Program-made: the position numbers and the translations under genes
Source: Marsupella aquatica
Taxonomy: Eukaryota > Marchantiophyta
Direction of reading: 5' to 3'
Length of the DNA stretch: 64,000 bases
Assembly: GCA_973895155.1 (NCBI GenBank)
Contig: OZ316896.1
Location: 12,276,001-12,340,000 of the forward strand
The notes under the pieces: model-generated
The model's database searches: none
What the model was told of the DNA's origin: nothing
The model's input: only the letters and a program-made list of their open reading frames with translations
Shown here: piece by piece, positions 45,485-55,958 of the stretch
Numbering within the stretch: position 1 is the first letter of the stretch
How the letters are laid out: every line of letters begins with the position of its first letter

Positions 45485-48052
45485 TCTCAGGTAACTACTG
45501 TAGCTGTTGCAGCTCTCCTTGGTAAGGCATTCCTTCTGCCTTGGTTCCAATCATCAAGGAAGGGAGCAAATTCACCCTCACCAGAGAACAGAGCTCCAAG
45601 GAGCAAGACTTTCTTCAGATTGGAACGGGAGCAAATTCACCCTCGCCAGAGAACAGAGTTGGCAACCGCCCCAGGAATACTGATTGCTAGTGAAGTACTG
45701 ATATTTCTTATGAGGGTCAGTAATTACTGACTGTCCAGTAACCAGCAAGACTTTCTTCAGGTTGGAAATAGAGCAAATTCACCCTCACTAGACAGCGAAG
45801 CTGCAACCAGGGAGATTCTCTTCAAGATCTGCCACCATTGATCGAAATATTGAAACAAATTACGACACCTACAGTACCATTCTGAAACGTATTCAAGATT
45901 GCGGTGCAAAGCCGTGGTCGGATTCTACATTGTGCTCCAGGCCAAAGCGATTACTGTGGAGGTTTTTGCATACCGGGCTGTTGTTGAATATGCGTGACAC
46001 AAACCAACTCAGAGAAGGGGGTTTTGAAGGGGCTTAAAAGTGGTGGGATGTAATTTAGGAAGTGTAAGATCGATGGATACACACGTTTGCCGTGATGCCA
46101 ATGGAAATGCGAAACATTTATATTTACTCACAGAGAGCTCTACCAGGCTCTTGCAGATAGGTAGGTTTGAGGTTTCTGGTTCCTGATTGTTGGCACTGTG
46201 GGACTTTTTGCTGGGGTCCCTCTGGTTTTTTGGCTCCTTGATTGCCGCCCTCCCTTGATTGGGTTTTTCTCGCCTTTGGGTTGGCTCCCCGTTTGACGTC
46301 TTTTTTTTTTGGCAGTTTGAAACACACCATACCATTTTTAATCATGTCACCCCCAGAAATGAACAAAATTACTAAGTTACCCCCTAGATTAAATTAAATA
46401 TTATGTTGTTTGTGGTGGGCCAAATAACTCAAACAATTGGAATCTGCGGCTAAGATGAACTCATTTGGGCAGCTTACTAATTAAAAACCGTTTTGGGGGT
46501 AACTTTGAAAAGTTGTGCAATTTTGGGGGCAAAAAACAGATATATGATATTGTACACTCCAAAAATTTGATTGGTAGTAGAAGGTTTTGAGTGGATTCCT
46601 CCTACCTGCATTCTGTCCATTTGATTAGTAGTAGAAGGTTTTGAGTGGATTCCTCCTACATGTATTCTGTGTAGGCAAGTGTCTCCATTCTCATTCAACT
46701 GAAGGTTGGGTTCCCTTGGTTACCAAAGTTATTGTGTATACAACATCTTACAATTGCATATCATAACACTAGACTCCTTCTAGTGACACACTACAGTTCT
46801 TGTGACCATCCCAACTTGCAAACTAATGTGAATCAAATAGTGTGCCCAGGTCAGCATGACACCAACAAGATGTACACTATAAGCTATGAAACACTCATCT
46901 TACCAGAACTACTGGGTTTAACTTATGACCAGGATGTTATCAAGTTCAATTCCCATGCAGATAGTTCTACTTCTTTCAGCTATGCTATGACAATGGGTTC
47001 TACTTCTACATGTAAATTGGTTCTGCTCTAAAAGTTTGCAGCAGGTTTAATGTGTTGTGCTCAACAGGCGTTTGAACTAGTTGTAGGATTTCACATGAAA
47101 ACATACAAAAGTCTAAAACGGGGGTTCTTCCCTTCTGCAAGTCAGTTAGTACATGGATTCCTCAAGGGCAGCTTTCCCTTTGACGAAATGTTGCTGGGTT
47201 TCCCCTAACCAGATCTATAGTCTTGAAGGTTAAACTCTCTAAGGCTAAGATTATATTCTTTTGAATGAGTTCAATTGTCCAATGCTTGAGCTCATCATTT
47301 TCAGTGTACGAGTCCTTGAGGCCAAATTCTAATTAATTCAAGGTCCAATTCAAAGTTCAGTGGGCATTCCTTATAAGCAGCACTTTGGAGTGACTCCACA
47401 AATTCCTCACATATGTAGAGTTTGCTTATCCCAATACAAGCAAATTTAACTCCACTTTGCTAATAAGGCTCTAAAAGAAAAATTAACCCTAACTTTGCTG
47501 ACAATGCTAAAAGAAAACTGAACAAAAATTTGTTACAACAGAGGGTTTTGGACAGCTAGGGGCTGGTTATCTTCAAAAAATCCTCAAGATATGACTTCAA
47601 ATGTTGCATGTCTTATGCACACAACGAGCTCTTCATTACCCTAGTTTGATTAGTATAATCACTAAGCACATTCAAATCTAAAATTGGAGTCACTAAGCAT
47701 GTACAAATCTACTGGAATCAATTCCTTTGTGGAAACTCCGGTTATGGATGGCAACACGTTTACCCTCCTTACATGCAATTTTAATTTCAGTTTCCTTATA
47801 ATTATATTATATTGGTTATTCTATATACGCCCGTATATACGCAACCCCAAAATTAACTTTGCTCATCTAGAGACTTTGCTTAGATAGGGTTGTCTTGTAT
47901 AATTGCATTTTTGGCAGTATTCAGGGGGAATTTTGTTATGCGTAGGCAAGGAAACTACTCGTCCAATGACCAACTTCTGGAGTAAGGTCTCACCTTGGTT
48001 ATATCAAGGGACTCCTCATATTGATGGACCTTATAAATGCGGATGACTGTTA
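45485..48052. other. Upstream DNA of the truncated METTL22 copy
   Basis: Unit B counterpart of 35621-38040. It holds the 65-bp repeat array (interrupted), a 58-bp tandem pair around TAGTAGAAGGTTTTGAGTGG at 46560-46670, and AT-rich non-coding DNA. Confidence 0.6.
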
Positions 48053-48364
48053 TGTGGAAGTTTTCAATATGTGTGATTCAACTTAATTAATCGGGAGCAC
48101 TGAGGCTCATTATATACAGCTTAATTGAGGGCGCAAGGAGGCGCCAGCGGCAAGCAACCGACAGGGATAATCCCGGGATCAGACTAAGTAACTAATTACG
48201 GTTAGGACTGTGCTAAGTGGGGCGCAGTCAGACTGATCCAGAAACGGATCTAGGGAAGACTGCCTACCGACTACTGCAGCGAGTCCGAGACAGCCAGTAA
48301 AGTAACAACTCCCGACAATGAGCCAAAGGGAGTCAGCAACGGACAGGACTGACAAATTCCAACA
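48053..48364 (-). repeat. Copia2 3' LTR
   Basis: 312 bp, same termini as the 5' LTR apart from one base in the last six, with small indels between the two. Next to a G-rich polypurine tract on the minus strand. Confidence 0.95.
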
Positions 48365-48502
48365 CCCCCTCTCGACCGTGGCTCGCTGTGACCACCAAGG
48401 TCGACATAAATTTAGCTGTGAGAGAGAGAAGTGACGTAGCCTTATGAGTCTACTTGATCTAAGTATATACATGACATAAGTGCACCCAGAGTCCGGACAG
48501 CC

Positions 48503-49034
48503 ATGGCACACGAGGAGGCAACGTTAAGTGACGAGAAACAAATAGAATTTGCTACGAAATCCAGCTAACGGGGCTGCGTAAGGAATCAGTGATGCATTTG
48601 GTTCTTTCCCTGTTGGAGTTCATATCGGCGCTTTCCCGAAGTGCTTATGACTATTTGGTATGTAGTCATGGCAGCACACCCAGAGCAGATGAGACGACTC
48701 CCCCTGTTGGGGATCCAGAGGCATCGGTGTCACTTGCTGGCACTTCGGTAGAGATTGAGACAGTTGGAGAGATGATCATTCATTAGAGCCAAGCGCTCCT
48801 GTATGCAAGGGAGATCCTGAATGCCTGCCAACAGAAGACGAAGCTCAAGATTTCTCGAAGGAGTTGCCCATAAGATATTACGCTATGGCACGAGGTCGAC
48901 GCCCGGGGATCTACACTTCTTGGAAGGAGGCAGAGCCATTAGTAAGCGGCTTCCGAGGCAACAAGTATAAGTCGTTTAAGACTCGTAGCGAGGCAGAATT
49001 GTATCTAGCGAAGGAGCAAGCTAGAGCACGCTAG
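48503..49034 (+). pseudogene. Remnant of the antisense RNase H1-N-like ORF in Copia2
   Basis: Same place and orientation relative to the element as in Copia1. It begins with an ATG (48503) and a conserved first block, then a 53-bp insertion breaks the frame. The hydrophobic block LVLSLLEFISALSRSAYDYL follows from 48595. A one-base loss near 48785 breaks it again. The C-terminal domain is well kept: RYYAMARGRRPGIYTSW and SGFRGNKYKSFKTRSEAEL, ending at TAG 49032-49034. The domain block is better preserved than the linker. Confidence 0.75.
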
Positions 49035-49156
49035 AAATTCAAAATAGGCTAAATAGAGCAATGTACGTAGGACGTGTTTCCCTTTTTGTTAGTGGCCTTA
49101 ATGAGGAGAATTTACTCTATGGGTGTCAATCATCCTGACTGCAGTTGGGTTACTGA

Positions 49157-52100
49157 TCACTTTCCTAATACATCTCGGTTTCTAATGAACTTTATCTTCG
49201 ACAGTGACTTTGTCAAGATGTCAGCTACTTGATCTTCAGATTTGACGTGATGTATAGAAAGTTCCCCTTCGAGTACTCATTCTCTTACAAAGTGGTGATG
49301 TATATCCAAATGTTTCGTTCGGGCATGGAACATTGGATTTTTTGCAAGCTTAACAGCGCTCATGTTATCACAATTTAAGTGTAAGTCTTGAAGTGTCGGG
49401 GTTGCGTTCACCAGGTCTGTTGTGACGTCACTGTTCTTGCAATGGACTTTGCTTGGAGGGGAGTCATTACTTTGCAGTTCTTCGCGCGAGTAGCCGTTTA
49501 AGATAGACTCCTTCTTGGGCACCATCCGAGAGTGCTTTGTATTCTACTTCTGTGGTGGACCGGGATACCTTTGGTTGCCTTTTGCTACTCCAGGTGACAG
49601 GACCTTTGGAGAGCTTGAATATGTATCCGCCAATTGACCTTCTCGTGTCGGGGCAGGAATTTCCCCAATCAGAATCAGTGAATCCTTCTAAGTCAAGTGG
49701 ACTATCCTTGGCGTAGAATACTCCCAGATCAGATGTTCCACTGACATAGCGAACAATGTGCATGGCAGCATCAAGGTGAGCTTGTTGTGGTTGACTCATA
49801 AATCTGCTCACTAATCCAACCGAAAATGAAATGTCCGAATGCATGTTAGTGAGATATATGAGTTTCCCAACAAGTTGACTGTAATCCGTGGAGTCGATGT
49901 CCTGAGTGTTGGTCTCCATAGAGAGCTCAAGGCCTTCTGGTAACGGGGTGGCTACAGGCTTACATTTATCCAGTTGAGTTGATCTGAGTAGTGCTTCTGA
50001 TGCAGTAGCATCCCCGTTTCTGTAGCAAGAAAATCAACGCCCAAATATCTTTTTGCTCCTCCTAGATCTTTCATTTTGTAATTTGCTTTCAGCTGCTCCT
50101 TTACTTCAATTATGAGATCTATTCCACTACCAGTGAGTAGAAGATCATCAACAAAGAGCAGAATGATTGCAATTTTTCCGTCCCTATGCATAGTATACAG
50201 ATTGGGATCAAGGGAGCTACGTGTGCACCCAATTGAGCGAAGGAAGGAGTCCACTTCTTCATACCATGCTCGAGGGCTTTGCTTGAGCCCATAAATGGAT
50301 TTTCTGAGTCTACAGGTCACCACCTTTTCTTGGCCTGGGGTCAGAAACCCTAGGGGCTGCATCATGTAGATTGTTTCTCTAAGAGTGCCGTTGAGAAATG
50401 CCGTCACTACATCCATGTGTGATAAGGGCCAACCAAGAGACGATGCAAGTGCTACTATCAGCTTGACTGTAGACCACTTGACTACAGGAGCAAAGGTTTC
50501 TTCGTAGTCCAATCCCTCACGTTGCTCATGCCCCCTGGCGACTACCCGGGCCTTGAACTTGACATTCCCTTCTTGGTCAAGTTTTTCTCTAAGCACCCAT
50601 CTGGCTGAAAGCACTTTCTCTCCGGGAGGGAGATTGACAAGTTCCCAGGTGCCATTTTTGCGATGTGCATCCATTTCGAGTTGCATAGCACTGACCCAGC
50701 GCGAGTCGGAGAGAGCATCATTGACTGAGATATTGTCGATAGATTCAACAAGTAGGGCCAGGAAGAGTTGCTCGGTGGTTTCTGAGATGTATGATGTAAA
50801 ATCAGAAAGCCAATAGGGGTGCAACGTCATCCTACCAGATGGTGATCGTGTTCGTTGGAGAGCTCGTTGTGATGCCCGTTGACGTGTCCGTCAGACTTGG
50901 CGCGCGTGGTTTAGGAACAGTCGTTGGAGTATCGGTGAAGGTTGATGAAGAGTCAGGAATCTCAGCTGCCTGCTCCATTGGTGAATTGTCGATGGAGTCT
51001 GAGGTCGGTGGGTCCATTTCAGGAGTAGTTGAGTCAACAATTGGGACCTGATTTGCAGTGACTAGCTCGCTATCAGAGTTGTCTTCAAACGGGAACAAGT
51101 CAAGTATGCTTTCTTGTTGATGAACTTGAGTTGTTGAGAAATCCCAATGAGTGGACTCATCAAAGATCACATCCCGAGAGATGAGGGTTTTACCTGATTG
51201 TGGATCGAAGCAACAATATGCCTTGCTATTGTTGTCGTAGCCTATAAGCACAGTTCGGATTGATTTTGCCTGGAGCTTGTTGCGCATTTCTTTGGGTATG
51301 TGGACATGTGCTGTACTTCCTATAATACGAAAATGACTGACGCCAGGTTTGATACCCATGAGACATTCAGCGGGTGTAGAGAGATTCAAGGCTCGTGTGC
51401 TACTAACATCTATTGTTGATGTAATTGGCTGTGTTGACCAATTCTTTCCATAGGTAGGCTGGAAAGTTTGAGCCAATTGACAAACTACGTACGACATTAA
51501 GAAGGGTCCGGTTTTTATGTTCTGCTACCCCATTCTGATGAGGGGTTCCTGCTACGGTGAGCTGCCTGTGTATGCCTTGCTGGTGACAAAATGATCTGAA
51601 TAAATCTGACATATACTCTCCCCCTCTGTCGCTGCGTAGACACATGATTTTTGCACTAATTAAGAGAGGTCTTGACTTCCTGCTTGAAGATTTTGAATTT
51701 GTTTAAGGCTTCCTCTTTGGTTCTAAGAAAGTAGACCCATGAGTGTCGAGAGAAGTCATCGATGAATGTCATAATTATGTACCTTGCTCCAGAGAGAGAG
51801 GCGACCGGTAAGGGACCACAGAGGTCAGAGTGGATTAATTCCAGAGTTTTAGTTGCACAAGATGTTGCAACCTTAGGTATGCGATGACGAGATTGCTTCC
51901 CTTTTATGCAAGTCTCGCATAGTTGGTCAGTGGTAGGGAGTGAAGATGGAGCTCCCGTGATTAACTCCTTCCGGATCATGTAGCTTATACGTTGATGACT
52001 AGAGTGTCCCAAATGTTGATGCCAGAGCTCTGTTTGAGATAGTCGTGATTCGGCCAGGTGACATTGAGAAGATAGCTTGGGGTGCAGCAGCGTAGTATTA

Positions 52101-53627
52101 GCTAGATTTCTCCCGGGAGGAAGATCTGGCAACTTCACCTTGTATAGCTTGCTACGAGGATCTCTATAGCCCTTGAGATAGGGTTGTGATGGTCTATTTA
52201 AATCAAATATATAGCAGCTAGATGAATTGAACAACACGGAGTGGCCTTGATCAGTGAACTTGCCAACGGAGAGTAAATTCCTAGTAATAGACGGTACATA
52301 CAAAACATCTCGAATAGATTTATTTCCTGAAAGTGGAATACATCCGGATCCTGTGACTGGCATTTTAGAGCCGTTGGCCGTCAGAACAGTGGAGGTAGAA
52401 GCGCCTCCAGTAAGATTCACAAAACCACTATTGTCTCGACTAATGTGAGTTGAGGCTCCACTGTCAAGAATCCAGGTCTTGTCTTCAGTGCTGTTGACAT
52501 CAAGTTCACTGAGCATTGCTTCAATAGTGAGTGAAGATTTGGGATCACTGGATTCGCCAAACTCAGAGTTGTTGTCTCCAATGTCCCCCTCAACAAAGTA
52601 CGCCTTGGATGCGGGAGTGGCTTTGATGTCTTTGATTTTCGAGTGCAGGTCCTTCAACTGAGACACAAACATCGTCTTGATCTCTGTGTCAGCCGTTTTA
52701 ATGAAGCAGTCAGCTTCCCAGTGGCCTCGCTTCCCACAGAAATTGCAGTTTCGTCTATCTGGTCCACCATCATATGCTCTATGAGGTCTTCCTCGGTCAT
52801 GACATCCCTTTCCGCGTCCACGATGACCTCTACTTCCCTCTCCACGTATTGGGTAAGTGAGGGCAAGCAAGGATTGCTCATCAGCTTTGTTGTGTGGTTT
52901 ACGACTGAATTCTTCAGCTTGTAAATACTCCTGACTCCAGATCTGCAAAAGTGGCTAGAGGATCCTTGGCATACTGTATGACACTATAGACTGATTTGAA
53001 CGCAGCCTAGCTTGCTAGCAAATTTCTTAGCACAATATGAATGAGGTCCTTGTCGTCTATTTCCTCTCCTATGCTGCCTAGTTGCATTACGTGGTACTCG
53101 ATCTTCTTGAGGTAGGCCTCCACTGAGGACCCCTCACTCATGCGAGCTTCAGCAAGAGCGGACTTGAGATCCAGCTTTTGCTGGAGTGCTGATGACTCAA
53201 ACTTTTGCTTAAGGATAGCCCACAGCTTGGCAGGATCCTTACTAAGCCTTCGAACGATAGGAATAATAGAAGAATGGAGGGTCTTGGTAAGTATAATGAT
53301 TACCCTGTCCTTCTGCTTCTAGACGTCAGCAAGGCTCTTTGATGCACCTGGTGCGGGTCCACTGGTAGCTGCAGGTCGCTGCTGAGCATCGCCTCCTTCA
53401 GAAGATGCTGATGCTGCGCTTTGTGCTTGTGAGGGAGTATGCTGCTGGGCAGCGTTACTTCCTCCAGCTGTTGGAGTAGGTGTATTCATGGTGGGGTCGA
53501 CAATCTCCCATAGGTCTCTTTCTCTCAGAATTTGCTCAACATAAAAGGACCACACAATGTAATTGTGTGCCCCAGTTAACTTGTCGCTATCTGAGAAAGA
53601 GAGCTTGGTTGCGTCGCCTGAAGCCAT
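49157..53627 (-). pseudogene. Copia2 gag-pol, several breaks
   Basis: Starts at the ATG ending at 53627 (MASGDATKLSFSDSDK) and ends at a TGA at 49157-49159. Broken by an early TAG in gag (53319), further stops and frameshifts in gag, and breaks near 51650, 51450, 50830, 49930 and 49500. A CGA-to-TGA type stop lies near 49277. Recognisable pieces: zinc knuckle CNFCGKRGHWEADC, protease DSGAS, integrase with the Asp of LRSDRGGEY and the Glu of NGVAEHKNRT, RT with FVDD, and RNase H with TTEVEYKAL. Catalytic residues of protease and integrase are still the normal ones, unlike Copia1, but the frame is clearly dead. Confidence 0.93.
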
Positions 53628-53689
53628 GGTGATTAACGCTTACTCTATCAGTATGAGTCTGAGGATTCCAGAACCTGGCTCTGATACCA

Positions 53690-53998
53690 TGTGTAAGTTT
53701 TCAATATGTGTGAAACTTAATTAATCGGGAGCGCTGAGGCTCATTATATACAACTTAAGTGAGAGCGCAAGGAGGCACCAGCGGCAAGCAAGCAGCCGAC
53801 AGGGATAATCCCGGGATCAGACTAACTAATTACGGTTAGGACTGTGCTAAGTGGGGCGCAGTCAGATTGATCCAGAAACGGATCTAGGGAAGACTTCCTA
53901 CCGACTAGTGCAGCGAGTCCGAGACAGCCAATAAAGTAACAACTCCCGCCAATGAGCCAAAGGGAGTCAGCAACGGACAGGACTGACAAATTCCAACA
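53690..53998 (-). repeat. Copia2 5' LTR
   Basis: 309 bp, read on the minus strand from TGTTGGAATTTGTC to AAAACTTACACA, followed by the primer-binding site. Confidence 0.95.
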
Positions 53999-54003
53999 TG
54001 TTA

Positions 54004-55173
54004 TTCTCTCCCTCTGCGCAAAGTGAGAACTCTTCACCAACTTAAAGAAATCGTCTAGTGTAGAAATCATCTTGTTTATATCAAGGGATTCCTCATATTG
54101 ATGTACCTTATAACTAGGGACGACTGTTATCATCTCCCTCTACGCAAAGTGAGAACTCTTCAGCAACTCAAAGTAAGCGTTGGTGTAGAAACGGATCCTC
54201 TATATTTTGAAAGAGAAGACGGGGCACCACATATCGTCAGCTGAGAAGTGAAATCAACGCCTCCGCTTGTGACAGATTCCAAGGCTGCAGTTGTTCTCAC
54301 AAGTGAACATAATGTCGTGTGATTGGTTGGCGTGTACTATCGAGATACCGTCTATTTGTCACTTTCATTTTTGGCTCACTGGTTCAATGCATCGAAGGAC
54401 GGAAACAACTCAGCGTGAGTCTCCTCGTGGCTCCTCCAAGTGAGGGTTCGGCAAAGTGAAGAATGATGCGGTGGCCATGTGTTTCCCACAATCGTTATTT
54501 CTTCGTGTGGTAATGCAAGGAAGCGCTCAGACCCTTAGCTATTCTGATGTATTGCAGTCAGAAAACTATATATCGAGTTCATCATAGCGATCACTCGCAG
54601 ATCACAAAGAAATTTCACGAACCGATAGTGCTACTTCGAAATCACCAGTCACACAAACGATAGCAAGCTATTGACCAAACCTGTCTATGAGATAAAACTG
54701 TTGAAGCTACTCTTGATGCAAGAAGCGAAGCTATCCTTCCCGATTTACAGCAATGGATGAGATATCAAGAAGCTATGCTGTCCGAATTGAAGAAACAACA
54801 TGATTCAATTACATAGTTTTAGCTTGCGTTCGAGTACACAAATGATAAAGTATCCAACAAAACGTACCATACTTCCTAGCGTGTCAAGGAGGAGGCCTAG
54901 CGAGGGCTGGATTGAATCTTGCTTCAAAATAACGGGCCTCAGACTAGAGAGAGAAGGCACCAGCCATCACAGTGAGAGAAATCAAAGAAGCCCTTTTGTC
55001 ACATTGAGGTACTTCATATCAGATTCCGTAAGCGCTTAGGCATTCAATCCATAACACTTCAGCTCTACCAGTCTGGACTTCGTCATCAATATTTCACTTC
55101 AACTGTTTACTTTGTAATCCGCCATCGCTACTCACAAAGATATCTTCCTCTCAGATTATTACTCCCATGGCGG
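54004..55173. other. Right part of unit B and unique flank
   Basis: Non-coding. A 126-bp tandem pair starts at 53999 and 54125, each copy opening TGTTAT and containing CTCCCTCT-CGCAAAGTGAG. The uninterrupted counterpart of the Copia1 insertion site is at 54476-54490. Unique sequence begins about 54998. Confidence 0.6.
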
Positions 55174-55520
55174 CTAAGAGGAGCAATGAAAGCACGACTC
55201 CTCACATATTTGCTTACTTCGGGCTCGTAACTTCCCTAAAGAACTTTGAGAAGTGTCCACAAATTCTCCTTTGAAATGCACAAACGTGCACTGACAGTTC
55301 AGTTCAATGTATCTTAGGCTGCCCCGGCTGTGCAATATCTGCCACAGATCGAGATGGGGCAAATCTGGCCAAGAACATGCACAATCGCTCCCCAGGCCAT
55401 CATTCACATAGCCGTGCATTAGGTCCCTGAGTGCAGATACCTTGCCAATTACATAGGTGCGAATGTTACCAACAAAGGCAGAGGAATCCAAAGGGGATCT
55501 CCTCTTCTTCTGCAGGGATT
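55174..55520 (-). CDS. Possible exon, unrecognised
   Basis: A minus-strand frame of about 115 codons following an acceptor-like CCCTGCAG and ending at 55174. It has no ATG of its own (the first codon of the long frame is TTG), so it could only be an internal or terminal exon. Visible text includes NIRTYVIGKVSALRDLMHGY and LPHLDLWQILHSRGSLRYIEL, vaguely like an F-box/LRR repeat tail, but I do not recognise it. It may be chance. Confidence 0.2.
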
Positions 55521-55958
55521 GAGTCCTTTAAATCGAAACAAAACTACCAAGCTAACTTGACCTGCACAGTTGAATTGGTTCACAAAACAAAATGAACTGG
55601 CAAGATTCTTTCACCTGGTATCCTTAATTAATAGCTTGTTTCTCAATCATGAAACAACAGTCTTGAACTAAATGCATTTTTGTGCGACCAACACGGCAGA
55701 TGAGCGCTTCACTAGAACAACACAAACTGTCCAACATCACAAGTCACACCACTCGGTATGATATCGTTTACAATAATGGTTTCAAGACATTTTGGAGACC
55801 ATCAGTTCACGGCAGAGCCAAAATTTACATTTCATGAAGGTATGCATATCTAATTGGAATCAGGGTGCCCAGGAGGGTTCACTTGGGAACTCAGCAAAAC
55901 CGTCATTTTCAGGACTTTCTAGTAATCCCAGCAATACTACTTTCAATATAAATCTTGC

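Larger units (their letters stand above)
48053..53998 (-). mobile_element. Copia2: older full-length Copia LTR retrotransposon
   Basis: 5,946 bp on the minus strand. 5' LTR 53998-53690 (309 bp), 3' LTR 48364-48053 (312 bp); they differ by about eleven substitutions and three small indels, so it is older than Copia1. Target duplication TGTTA at 48048-48052 and 53999-54003. Primer-binding site TGGTATCAGAG immediately inside the 5' LTR (53689 downward), polypurine tract GAGAGGGGG next to the 3' LTR. The coding region resembles Copia1 throughout but the LTRs differ, so it is a sister family. Unit A retains the empty site near 38035-38045. Confidence 0.96.
44816..54998. repeat. Tandem duplication, unit B (interrupted by Copia2)
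   Basis: About 4.2 kb without Copia2. It begins GTGGTGGTGGACTTCAAAC like unit A and ends near CCCTTTTG, where unique DNA resumes. It is longer than unit A partly because of a 126-bp local duplication right of Copia2 (copies start 53999 and 54125) and a second 58-bp tandem duplication near 46560-46670. Confidence 0.92.
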
